64,000 nt of DNA from [Bacillus] enclensis (lineage in GTDB: Bacteria; Bacillota; Bacilli; Bacillales; Bacillaceae_B), in NCBI RefSeq assembly GCF_001456935.1, contig NZ_KQ758490.1:1-64000 (forward strand). The letters run 5' to 3'. Numbering within the stretch: position 1 is the stretch's first letter; every line of letters starts with the position of its first letter. A program made the translations under genes and the position numbers. Below the pieces are notes generated by a model. It was not told the origin of the DNA. It worked only from the letters and a program-made list of their open reading frames with translations, and searched no databases. Shown here one piece after another: positions 1 to 6,881 of the stretch.

Positions 1-326
1 TGCGACAATCAAAAAAGAACTTATCTATCGTTCTAGATTTAAAACAAGGGATGAAGCGACAAAAGTCATTAACCACTATATTTCAAACCGGTACAACGAG
101 AGAAGAAAACATTCAAAGCTGGGGTATCTTTCCCCAAACAATTTTGAGAGAAATTATCAGCGTTCAAACCTGGACTCAATCTCATAAATTCATCTTAGGC
201 GTTAGAGGCAATCAATCTTGGTTTTAGATTGATTGTTTCTAATGCCCCACCAAACGAAAGTGCGGTAGGGATTTCAGCTAAAACATTCTCATTTTTAGGT
301 GTCCATTTTCTTGACAGAAGTCCAAT
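1..326 (+). mobile_element. IS3-family insertion sequence, right end only
   Basis: This is the right-hand end of an IS3-family (IS150-like) element cut by the window edge. It carries the transposase C-terminus and a non-coding tail. The tail matches the end of the complete element at 37305-38695, including the block GCCCCACCAAACGAA, the segment CTTGACAGAAG and the final CCAAT. Similarity between the two copies stops at about 326, which marks the element's right end. The copies are clearly diverged, so they are related elements and not a recent duplication. Confidence 0.85.
2..187 (+). CDS. IS3-family transposase OrfB, C-terminal fragment
   Basis: This is the last 61 codons of an rve-type DDE transposase, open at the left window edge. 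It contains the conserved tail RYNERRKHSKLGYLSPNNFE, typical of OrfB of the IS150 group. It aligns nearly residue for residue with the C-terminus of the OrfB at 37713-38558. The catalytic D, D and E residues would lie upstream, outside the window, so integrity cannot be judged. Confidence 0.9.
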   Translation, partial: ATIKKELIYRSRFKTRDEATKVINHYISNRYNERRKHSKLGYLSPNNFERNYQRSNLDSIS

Positions 327-417
327 TTTTCGAAGATTTACGGTTGAAATTAAAAGATTCACTGGAGACAAGCCAGTATACAGCCCAAAACAATCCCTTT
401 TCATAGGAGGTATAAAC

Positions 418-1452
418 ATGAACGACTTGATAAAGCTTCTTTCGATAAAAAAACCCATCATCCAGGCACCGATGGCAGGTGGAGCGGTGACGCCATCACT
501 CGCCTCTGCCGTTTCAAGCGCCGGCGGACTCGGCAGTCTCGCTTCCGGCTATTTGCATCCCGATGCAGTGGAAACTCAGCTCCTTGAGATGAAGCAGCAA
601 ACTGACCGTCCGTTTCAGGTGAATCTTTTTGTGCCAAAAGAGGAAGAGGCACCTTCTGGCGAACAGGTTCAACGTTGGAAGGAACTCATTCCCCATGCCA
701 ATCGTGCCCGGCCGTTTACCTCCATCCAGGAGGAATGGCAGGATTTTTATCAGAAAGTAGATTTGCTCGTGGAACATCGTGTGAGGATATGTTCTTTCAC
801 GTTTGACCTCCCTCCTGAAGATGCGGTGAAGAAGCTGAAAGATGTGGGGTGTATCTTGCTTGGAACGGCCTGTTCGCCGGAAGAAGCTTTGCTGATGGAA
901 GAGCGGGGCATGGATGCGGTTGTCTTGCAGGGGAAGGAAGCCGGTGGTCACCAGGGAGCATTTTTGCCAGCATCAAAACCGGTTGAATTGAGGGCCCTGA
1001 TCACGGAAACGGCTGACCGTATTGGTATCCCGGTTATCGCGGCAGGCGGGATCACGGATGAAAAGGACGTAAGAAAAGCCCTGGCTCTCGGAGCGCAATG
1101 CGTTCAAGTCGGAACCGCATTTCTCGTCTGTAAAGAAAGTGCGGCCCATCATGTGCACAAACAGAAGATCTTCACCGCTTCAGCTTCTGATACAAGACTG
1201 ACGAAAGTATTCTCAGGTAAAGAAGCACGGGGAATCGTGAATGCATGGATGGAAGAAAATAAGCATCGTGAACAGGACGTGCTGCCTTATCCGTACCTCA
1301 ATACATTGACAAAACCGATGCGGCAGGAAGCTGCGACGCGTAATGATCCGTCCCATATGTCGTTATGGGCGGGGCAGGGTGCTGGAAGACTGAGTAAGGA
1401 AATGAATGTTAAAGAATTGATGGAGAAATTGTGGAATAGCAAGGGAACATAA
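418..1452 (+). CDS. Nitronate monooxygenase (2-nitropropane dioxygenase family)
   Basis: A 344-residue FMN-dependent TIM-barrel enzyme of the nitronate monooxygenase family, which oxidises alkyl nitronates such as propionate 3-nitronate to carbonyl compounds and nitrite in the cytoplasm. Visible family features are the N-terminal IIQAPMAGG motif, the GKEAGGH segment with the likely catalytic His (around residue 180), and the FMN phosphate-binding stretches AAGGI and GAQCVQVGTAFL. The start at 418 is chosen because AGGAGG lies nine bases upstream. A longer frame running back to 229 crosses the end of the IS element and is not a credible N-terminus. It is a single gene that shares a terminator with the convergent pyruvate oxidase gene. 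Confidence 0.9.
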   Translation: MNDLIKLLSIKKPIIQAPMAGGAVTPSLASAVSSAGGLGSLASGYLHPDAVETQLLEMKQQTDRPFQVNLFVPKEEEAPSGEQVQRWKELIPHANRARPFTSIQEEWQDFYQKVDLLVEHRVRICSFTFDLPPEDAVKKLKDVGCILLGTACSPEEALLMEERGMDAVVLQGKEAGGHQGAFLPASKPVELRALITETADRIGIPVIAAGGITDEKDVRKALALGAQCVQVGTAFLVCKESAAHHVHKQKIFTASASDTRLTKVFSGKEARGIVNAWMEENKHREQDVLPYPYLNTLTKPMRQEAATRNDPSHMSLWAGQGAGRLSKEMNVKELMEKLWNSKGT

Positions 1453-1454
1453 TG

Positions 1455-1502
1455 AAAGCCCGTCCCGGCGTATGCAAACTCACGCTGGGACGGGCTTTTT
1501 TT
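1455..1502. terminator. Bidirectional intrinsic terminator
   Basis: AAGCCCGTCCC and GGGACGGGCTT form a long GC-rich stem, extended by GCGT/ACGC, and are followed by T8 on the plus strand. The stem lies between convergent genes, with an A-rich flank on the other side, so it can end both transcripts. Confidence 0.9.
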
Positions 1503-3201
1503 ATAACGGAGGCAGGTCCAGCTTCCCTTCCTGAAACAGCTCTTTCACCATATGCTTCGTATACCCGACGGCTTGTGAAAACTGGATTTTCCCAGGCATC
1601 GGTGCTTCGTCGACATCGATGACAACATCGACGATGCAGGGTTTGTTTTGCATGACGGCCTTTTGCAGGGAAGGGAGGAGATCTTCCGAACGCTCGACCC
1701 GGTATCCTACACCGCCGCAGGCATCCGCATATTTGGCGAAGTCCGGGTTGTGGAGATCGGTTCCGAACTCAGCATTCCCCATGACTTCCTGTTCGAATTT
1801 GATCATGGCGATTTTGTGGTTGTTCATGACGACGACTACCATCGCCAGGTCGTATTTGACTGCTGTCACGAAGTCGGCCATCATCATCCCGAAACCGCCG
1901 TCTCCGCATACCGCGAATACCTGTCTGTTCGGGAAAGCGATTTTTCCTGCAATCGCACCCGGGAGGCCGCAGCCGAGCGTGGCGAGCCAGCTGGAGATGA
2001 CGAATGACTGATTTGTCATATGGAAATGCCTCGCCATCCACACCGTGACGTTCCCCACATCTACCGACATGACCGCATCATCCGACGCCACCTGCTGCAG
2101 GGCACGGACGAGGCGCTGCGGCTTGATCGGTTCGGATTCGTCCGCTTCCTGCTTCTCGAGTTTTTCCCACCACTTGTTCATTCGTTCTTGATTCTTTTCT
2201 AAAAACTCCCGGTCTTCCTTCCTTGAAATCTGTTCTGTGAGCCATCTGAGAGTTGCACCTGCATCACCGGCAAGTCCGACATCCACCGGGACGCGCTTTC
2301 CGATCTGGGTAGGGTCGATGTCGATTTGGATCGTCTTTGCATGTTCAGGCAGGAATCCCGTGAACGGGAAGGAGGTCCCGATCATCAGAAGAAAATCGGC
2401 TTCCTGCATCGCTTCATATGACGGTTTCGTTCCGATCAGGCCAAGACCGCCAAGACAGTACGGATGCTTATCTGGTATGACCCCTTTTCCAGGCAGGGTG
2501 AGAACGACAGGAGCGCCTATTTTTTCTGCAAATGCCAGCAGGGTTTCCCTTTCACCGTGCACACCATTCCCTGCGAGGATGACCGGCCGTTCAGCCTGTT
2601 CAATAAGTACCTTCGCCTTATTCAGATCATCCTTTTGCGGCGCAAGCTCCTGTTTGACGGTAAAATTGGTCGTGATCCGCGCTTCTTTTCCGACTTCAAA
2701 ACGCGGGATGTCATCCGGAATGGTCAGGACGGCCACCCCTTTTTTGGCATAAGCGGTCCGGATTGCCTGGTTGACGACGGCCGGCAGCTGCTCGGCCGAC
2801 ATGATGCGCTGATTGTAGACAGCGACGTCATCGAACAGTCTATCGAGATTCACTTCCTGAAAGTAGTCGGTTCCCATTAAATCCGTTTCGACCTGGCCGG
2901 TGATTGCGAGGACTGGGGCCTTGTCGAGTTTCGCATCATATAATCCGTTCAACAGATGGATGGCACCCGGACCGGCAATGGCCGTACATACACCAAGTTT
3001 CCCTGTCAATTTTGCATAAGCGGCAGCGGCCAGCGCACCGGCCTCCTCATGGCGGACTTGAATGAATTTGATCTTATCCTTTGCTTTTCGTAAAGGCTCG
3101 ATTATGGAATTGATCGAGTCGCCCGGCATCCCGTAAATATGGTCGACGCCCCATTCGATCAGCTGCTCGATTAATTTTTCACCTGCTGTTTGTTTGAACA
3201 T
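1501..3201 (-). CDS. Thiamine-diphosphate-dependent pyruvate oxidase (YdaP/PoxB-like)
   Basis: A 566-residue ThDP enzyme of the acetolactate synthase/pyruvate oxidase superfamily, closest in layout to B. subtilis YdaP. It has an N-terminal PYR domain with the catalytic Glu in VRHEEAGAL (about residue 50), a central FAD/nucleotide-binding-like domain, and a C-terminal PP domain with GDGGFGM followed about 27 residues later by NN, which binds Mg and diphosphate. Such enzymes decarboxylate pyruvate to acetate or acetyl phosphate, passing electrons to quinone or oxygen. The start at 3201 has GAGGTG eight bases upstream; a GTG one codon earlier is possible. The gene is divergent from gpmA. Which electron acceptor is used cannot be read from the sequence. 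Confidence 0.88.
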   Translation of the reverse strand: MFKQTAGEKLIEQLIEWGVDHIYGMPGDSINSIIEPLRKAKDKIKFIQVRHEEAGALAAAAYAKLTGKLGVCTAIAGPGAIHLLNGLYDAKLDKAPVLAITGQVETDLMGTDYFQEVNLDRLFDDVAVYNQRIMSAEQLPAVVNQAIRTAYAKKGVAVLTIPDDIPRFEVGKEARITTNFTVKQELAPQKDDLNKAKVLIEQAERPVILAGNGVHGERETLLAFAEKIGAPVVLTLPGKGVIPDKHPYCLGGLGLIGTKPSYEAMQEADFLLMIGTSFPFTGFLPEHAKTIQIDIDPTQIGKRVPVDVGLAGDAGATLRWLTEQISRKEDREFLEKNQERMNKWWEKLEKQEADESEPIKPQRLVRALQQVASDDAVMSVDVGNVTVWMARHFHMTNQSFVISSWLATLGCGLPGAIAGKIAFPNRQVFAVCGDGGFGMMMADFVTAVKYDLAMVVVVMNNHKIAMIKFEQEVMGNAEFGTDLHNPDFAKYADACGGVGYRVERSEDLLPSLQKAVMQNKPCIVDVVIDVDEAPMPGKIQFSQAVGYTKHMVKELFQEGKLDLPPL

Positions 3202-3310
3202 CACTCGTTCACCTCTTCATATATAGATAGGATTAGTGTGGTACATTCCGGTGAAAATAATTCTTTCCCTGGATGCACATACTGAAAAAAACGGAGCAGG
3301 GTGATGAGTG

Positions 3311-4081
3311 ATGAAGAAAATTGTGTTTATCCGGCACGGCGAGAGCCGCTTTAATCTTGAGCACCGGTTTACAGGCTGGACGGATGTAGACCTGACCGAT
3401 GACGGCTACAAAGAGGCAAGGATCGCGGGGGCCATTCTGAAAAAAAATGGCTATCTCTTTGATGTGGCCCATACGTCGGTCTTGAAGAGGGCGATCAGGA
3501 CGCTTTGGATCATGCTTCATGAGATGGATCTCGTATGGATCCCGGTCTATAAATCATGGAGACTGAATGAACGCCATTACGGCGGGCTGCAGGGACTCGA
3601 CAAAGAAGAGGTGCGGGAGCAGTTTGGTGAGGAACAGGTATATGAATGGAGGAGATCCGCCGATGTCAGGCCACCGGACAGCTCGGTTGAAGCGCATCAA
3701 AAGGATCTCGAAGACCCAAAATACGCATCGATTGGAGAGGGGAATGTCCCTCTTTCGGAAACACTGCTCGATACAGAGCGGAGGGCGATTGTATACTGGA
3801 ACGAAACCATTGCGCCGAGCATCAAACGTAACCAGCGTGTACTTGTATCCGCCCATGGCAACACGCTACGGGCACTGGTCAAGCATCTTGATCATATCCC
3901 GAATGACGGCATCGTCACACTCAATATCCCGAACGGCATTCCGCTCGTCTACGAATTGGATGACGAACTTCAGCCCATCAGGCACTACTACCTCAACGAG
4001 GACGGGGAAATGCCCGAGGGAGAGGTGCCGAAACATATAGACCTCGACGACCCTGAATTTGATTTTCATTGGATGGGATAG
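3311..4081 (+). CDS. gpmA: 2,3-bisphosphoglycerate-dependent phosphoglycerate mutase
   Basis: A 256-residue histidine-phosphatase-fold protein that interconverts 3- and 2-phosphoglycerate in glycolysis. The RHGES motif with the phospho-accepting His (about residue 8), the [10 protein letters not shown] block, [11 protein letters not shown] and the second catalytic His in [11 protein letters not shown] are all present, with the length expected for the cofactor-dependent enzyme. Many Bacillaceae rely on the cofactor-independent GpmI in their main glycolytic operon, so this may be an accessory enzyme (inference). Start at ATG 3311; a GTG directly before it is the alternative. It is divergent from the pyruvate oxidase gene across about 100 bp. 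Confidence 0.9.
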   Translation: MKKIVFIRHGESRFNLEHRFTGWTDVDLTDDGYKEARIAGAILKKNGYLFDVAHTSVLKRAIRTLWIMLHEMDLVWIPVYKSWRLNERHYGGLQGLDKEEVREQFGEEQVYEWRRSADVRPPDSSVEAHQKDLEDPKYASIGEGNVPLSETLLDTERRAIVYWNETIAPSIKRNQRVLVSAHGNTLRALVKHLDHIPNDGIVTLNIPNGIPLVYELDDELQPIRHYYLNEDGEMPEGEVPKHIDLDDPEFDFHWMG

Positions 4082-4091
4082 AGGCTGAATC

Positions 4092-4120
4092 CGGGTCAGG
4101 GGGACAGGTACCGCGGCCCT
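4092..4120. repeat. GGGTCA/GGACAGGTACC dispersed palindromic repeat, copy 1
   Basis: This is a copy of the short intergenic repeat whose core reads GGGTCAGGGGGACAGGTACC, here ending in GCGGCCC and T5. About sixteen copies occur in the window. The 130 bp between gpmA and the DUF421 gene hold this repeat and nothing else recognisable. Confidence 0.8.
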
Positions 4121-4210
4121 TTTTGGTCAGGAAATAGTCTATGGCATGCGATTACGGAGCTAAAAAGTGTATGAACGAATACAAATGCCGAATACAGGAG
4201 TTCTAAAAGT

Positions 4211-4915
4211 ATGAACGAAATTTTAATCACTGCAGCAAGGACTTTCATCAGTTTTATCGTGTTATTGCTGGTCACCTTCACGGTCGGAAAGCATATCAAT
4301 TCGCACAAGAATCACTACAGTTTTGCTTTATCAGTAACGATTGGTTCCTTGATAGCTAATATGGCTTTCAACCTCAAAGTCAAGTTTTCTTATATGTTCA
4401 TTTCCTACATTACATTGATCGCTTTATTTTACATTGCCATGGTACTATCCAACGGAAACCGGAAGATGAGGAAATGGATTTCGGGCGGGCCAACTGTTTT
4501 AATCGAGAAAGGCAAGGTTCTGGACCATAATATGAAAAAGCTTAAGTATACTATCGATGATTTGAACCAGCTTTTAAGAGAGAAAGATGTGTTTGATATC
4601 ACTCAGGTAGAATATGCACTCCTCGAGGTGAGCGGTGAATTGTCCGTGTTGAAAAAAGAAGCATTCCGGCCCACGACGAGGAGTGATCTTTCGTTGCCTT
4701 CAAGCCAGATGTCCCTCCCTGTTGAAGTAATTATGGAAGGGGAGCTCGTCTCTAAAAATTTGACTGGAGAGTACAGTCAAGAATGGGTCAGGAATCAATG
4801 CCAGATAAGGAATGTCCAACTTGAGGATATTTATTATGCAGTGGTCAACAGCAAGGGGAAGTTGTTTTTTGACTTGTATGATGATGATCTGAAGAAGCCT
4901 GCGGATGTTGAGTAG
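4211..4915 (+). CDS. DUF421 (YetF-type) membrane protein
   Basis: A 234-residue protein with three predicted N-terminal membrane helices (about residues 5-25, 35-55 and 58-80) followed by a cytoplasmic DUF421/YetF C-terminal domain. That domain is recognised from GGPTVLIEKGKVL, the VEYALLEVSGELSVLKK block and the late VNSKGKLFFDLYDD segment. Sporulating Bacillus species carry several paralogues (YetF, YdfR, YkjA and others). Some relatives influence spore germination, but no biochemical role is firmly established. AGGAG lies ten bases before the ATG. It appears monocistronic. Confidence 0.85.
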   Translation: MNEILITAARTFISFIVLLLVTFTVGKHINSHKNHYSFALSVTIGSLIANMAFNLKVKFSYMFISYITLIALFYIAMVLSNGNRKMRKWISGGPTVLIEKGKVLDHNMKKLKYTIDDLNQLLREKDVFDITQVEYALLEVSGELSVLKKEAFRPTTRSDLSLPSSQMSLPVEVIMEGELVSKNLTGEYSQEWVRNQCQIRNVQLEDIYYAVVNSKGKLFFDLYDDDLKKPADVE

Positions 4916-5010
4916 TGAGTGGACTTTCGGTATTAAACGAATGCTTTAGTCAGAATTCAGTATAAATCTTGAAAAGTCAGCATAAAGTGAATCGGACTCA
5001 CCAGGCAGAT

Positions 5011-5040
5011 TTGCCGTCTGGGATATTAATATAGTATGAT
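5011..5040 (+). promoter_or_regulatory. Candidate sigma-A promoter for the crcB operon
   Basis: TTGCCG (5011-5016) and TATGAT (5035-5040) are separated by 18 bp. They lie just upstream of the fluoride aptamer, so transcription would start at about 5047, immediately before the riboswitch. The -35 match is imperfect. Confidence 0.5.
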
Positions 5041-5055
5041 AATTATGGAAACCCT

Positions 5056-5137
5056 ACAGGTGATGGAGTTCACCTTTAACCGCCGGAAGGCTAATGACTC
5101 CTGTCAGTGTTCTACTGCTGGCAGGAGTCATTTTTAT
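5056..5137 (+). promoter_or_regulatory. Fluoride riboswitch (crcB motif) with terminator platform
   Basis: The aptamer shows the conserved AGGTGATGGAGTTCACCT stem-loop (5058-5075), the TAACCG segment and the GGCTAATGACTCCT strand that forms the pseudoknotted core of the crcB RNA motif. The 3' strand AATGACTCCTG also pairs with CAGGAGTCATT (5122-5132), which is followed by T5, giving an intrinsic terminator that competes with the ligand-bound aptamer. Fluoride should therefore turn the downstream channel genes on. Placement directly before crcB genes makes the call secure. Confidence 0.95.
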
Positions 5138-5183
5138 TAATGGTAAAATATGTATTTATTTGTTCGTGTTTGGAGGAATTGGG

Positions 5184-5564
5184 ATGATACCATATCTATT
5201 GGTCGGACTTGCAGGTTCACTTGGGGCGATGCTCCGCTATTGGGTCGGCTATGCGTTCTTTGATGACAGCGGCCTGTTCCCGTATGCGACGCTTACGGTC
5301 AATTTGACCGGAAGCTTTGTTCTTGCCTTTTTTACAACAGGGCTTGTCAAGAAGTTCTCGCTGCCGGGACATGTGAAAACGGCAATCGGGACCGGATTCG
5401 TCGGCTCGTTTACGACGTTTTCGACTTTGAGCGTAGAGACGGTGACCCTTTTTGAGAATGGGCACATCTTATTGGGTGCAGTTTATGTTATTGTCAGTAT
5501 TCTAGGAGGATTGGCTATGAGCCGGATTGGATTCCGCGTGCAGATAGGGGAGGCGGCGAGATGA
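5184..5564 (+). CDS. crcB1: Fluoride efflux channel subunit CrcB/Fluc 1
   Basis: A 126-residue four-helix membrane protein of the Fluc/CrcB family, which exports F- and protects enolase and pyrophosphatase. The family signatures GSLGAMLRYWVG, the Asn in TLTVNLTGSF and the GSFTTFSTLSVE stretch (the Phe box and Na-binding break) are present. Fluc channels are dual-topology dimers; in many Bacillaceae two adjacent genes encode the halves, as here. The start at 5184 is chosen for the GGAGG seven bases upstream. A longer frame from 5094 would begin inside the riboswitch terminator. It overlaps crcB2 by four bases. Confidence 0.95.
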   Translation: MIPYLLVGLAGSLGAMLRYWVGYAFFDDSGLFPYATLTVNLTGSFVLAFFTTGLVKKFSLPGHVKTAIGTGFVGSFTTFSTLSVETVTLFENGHILLGAVYVIVSILGGLAMSRIGFRVQIGEAAR

Positions 5565-5929
5565 GCTTTTTCACGTTTTTACTAGTGGGGGTCGGCGGTT
5601 TTTTGGGGGCGGTCGCCCGCTATTCAGTCAGTCAATACTTCAATGAAAACCATACTTTCCGTCTGCCTTCTGCCACGCTGTTCGTGAACGTTCTTGGTTC
5701 TTTCCTGTTGGGGCTGCTGATCGGAAAAGGGACCAGCGAAATGTGGAGCCTCCTGCTGGGCACCGGATTCCTCGGGTCATTCACAACCTTCTCCACATTC
5801 AAGCTTGAAGGGATCCAGCTTCATGTCGACAAGAGAAGAAAGGACTTTATCATGTATAACGTGATTTGTTACGGCGGCGGGATCCTGCTTGCGTTCGTCG
5901 GGTATGAGATTGGACGGTTGTTTGCTTAG
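5561..5929 (+). CDS. crcB2: Fluoride efflux channel subunit CrcB/Fluc 2
   Basis: A 122-residue partner of the preceding gene, overlapping it by ATGA, so translation is probably coupled. It has GGFLGAVARYSVSQ, the LFVNVLGSF Asn motif and GSFTTFSTFKLEG, with four hydrophobic segments. A heterodimeric channel with CrcB1 is likely from the pairing and family knowledge. Both genes are expected to respond to the fluoride riboswitch upstream. Confidence 0.95.
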   Translation: MSFFTFLLVGVGGFLGAVARYSVSQYFNENHTFRLPSATLFVNVLGSFLLGLLIGKGTSEMWSLLLGTGFLGSFTTFSTFKLEGIQLHVDKRRKDFIMYNVICYGGGILLAFVGYEIGRLFA

Positions 5930-5947
5930 GCTGTCGGGATGTGAACG

Positions 5948-5972
5948 AGGGGGACAGGTACCGCGGCTCATT
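5948..5972. repeat. GGGTCA/GGACAGGTACC dispersed repeat, copy 2
   Basis: GAGGGGGACAGGTACCGCGG followed by CTC and a T-run lies just after crcB2. It may double as a weak terminator. Confidence 0.7.
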
Positions 5973-6081
5973 TTTTAGAAGTGGTTTTTCGGTATATTCT
6001 TTCACCGCAAGCGTAGAATGTTTACACTAAATACAGCTGAACAAATGAATCCATGAAGACTAGTAGTATGGGGGGTGCGGG

Positions 6082-6609
6082 ATGTTTAAAAACGTTGATT
6101 TTAACCGGATTTTAAGTGATCGCAGCAAAGAAAGGGCTTTAGTGGTGATGATGTGCGGTGTTGCCGGTTCAGGGAAGACTACGTTTTCTAAAGGGTTGGA
6201 GAATGAAGGCTTTGTGCGTCTTTCCATTGATGAAGAAATTTGGGCGACCAAGGGACGGTACGGGGTTGACTTTCCCATTGAAAAAATCGAGGAATATAAA
6301 AAAGAAGCCGAAGAGACCTTGCGCAGCCGGTTGATCGGGCTGATCCGCCAGAAGCAGGAAGTGGTGATTGATTTCAGCTTCTGGGACCGTGCCAGGAGGG
6401 ACCGATATAAAGAACTCATTGAAGATTCCGGCGGCAAGTGGAAACTCGTTTATTTAAAGGTTCACCCCGATGATTTGCGCGAACGGCTCCAATTGCGTAA
6501 TCAACGGTTTGATGCCAACTCGTTTCCCATTTCGGAAGAATTATTATCTTCATATCTTGAAGGTTTTGAAATTCCTGAAGGAGAAGGGGAACTGGTGGTG
6601 GAGAATTAG
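6082..6609 (+). CDS. P-loop NTPase, AAA_33-type small-molecule kinase-like protein
   Basis: A 175-residue protein with a Walker A motif GVAGSGKTT (about residues 27-35), LSIDEEIW soon after, and a Walker B-like VVIDFSFW (about 95-102). This is the layout of the AAA_33/zeta-toxin-like and chloramphenicol-phosphotransferase-like kinases. The second half has an RDRYKEL basic segment and RLQLRNQRF, resembling the lid of nucleoside or antibiotic kinases. The substrate is unknown. It is probably monocistronic; GGGGGGTG precedes the ATG. Confidence 0.75.
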   Translation: MFKNVDFNRILSDRSKERALVVMMCGVAGSGKTTFSKGLENEGFVRLSIDEEIWATKGRYGVDFPIEKIEEYKKEAEETLRSRLIGLIRQKQEVVIDFSFWDRARRDRYKELIEDSGGKWKLVYLKVHPDDLRERLQLRNQRFDANSFPISEELLSSYLEGFEIPEGEGELVVEN

Positions 6610-6705
6610 GGTGGCTGGAACCGTTGTTGTTGCCAGAATTAGAGAATTCTATTGATTTCTCATTTCCCATATGTTACCTTTATCTAAATTCAGAGGTGAG
6701 TAAAC

Positions 6706-6759
6706 ATGGTTAACGCTATATCGAAATCATTTTTACAACGGCATCATCATATCGAGTAA
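6706..6759 (+). CDS. His-rich leader peptide of the hisS attenuator
   Basis: A 17-codon reading frame, MVNAISKSFLQRHHHIE, with a strong ribosome binding site (GAGGTG, seven bases before the ATG). Three consecutive CAT codons stand at 6742-6750, two codons before the TAA. The stop codon is the first base triplet of the hairpin at 6757-6801. A ribosome held at the His codons would cover the 5' side of that hairpin. This is the geometry of amino-acid leader peptides in ribosome-mediated attenuation, and the next gene is a histidyl-tRNA synthetase. Too short for ordinary gene finding, but start signal, codon content and position all agree. Confidence 0.85.
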   Translation: MVNAISKSFLQRHHHIE

Positions 6760-6860
6760 CCTTGCTATCCGATTTTCAATAAATCGCAAATAGGAAGGTT
6801 ATTTCTCATGAACCGCATTTGATTAAGTTTTCACTTACATCAGGTGCGGTTTTTTATTTT
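6757..6860 (+). promoter_or_regulatory. hisS attenuator: hairpin, antiterminator and terminator
   Basis: Hairpin 1:2 pairs TAACCTT (6757-6763) with AAGGTTA (6795-6801), extended inside by CTAT/ATAG and GATTT/AAATC. The terminator 3:4 pairs AACCGCA (6811-6817) with TGCGGTT (6845-6851), with an inner TGATTAAG/CTTA-ATCA stem, and ends in T6ATTTT. A competing antiterminator 2:3 can pair CAAAT (6787-6791) with ATTTG (6817-6821) and GGTT (6797-6800) with AACC (6811-6814). His starvation should favour 2:3 and read-through; plentiful His-tRNA should favour 1:2 plus 3:4 and termination. Confidence 0.8.
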
Positions 6861-6881
6861 ACAAAAAAAGGAGAGAAAAGC

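Noticed and set aside
229..417. N-terminal extension of the nitronate monooxygenase frame
   Set aside because: It runs through the right end of the IS element, and a perfect AGGAGG serves ATG 418. The conserved domain starts there.
514..951. Long antisense frames, such as those within the monooxygenase, pyruvate oxidase, histidine kinase and MFS genes
   Set aside because: They lie opposite well-identified genes, lack ribosome binding sites and show no recognisable domains; they result from codon bias on the coding strand.
6600..6880. T-box leader for hisS
   Set aside because: I looked for the GGTGG-N-ACC T-box bulge and its antiterminator partner and found neither. The leader-peptide attenuator explains the structure better.
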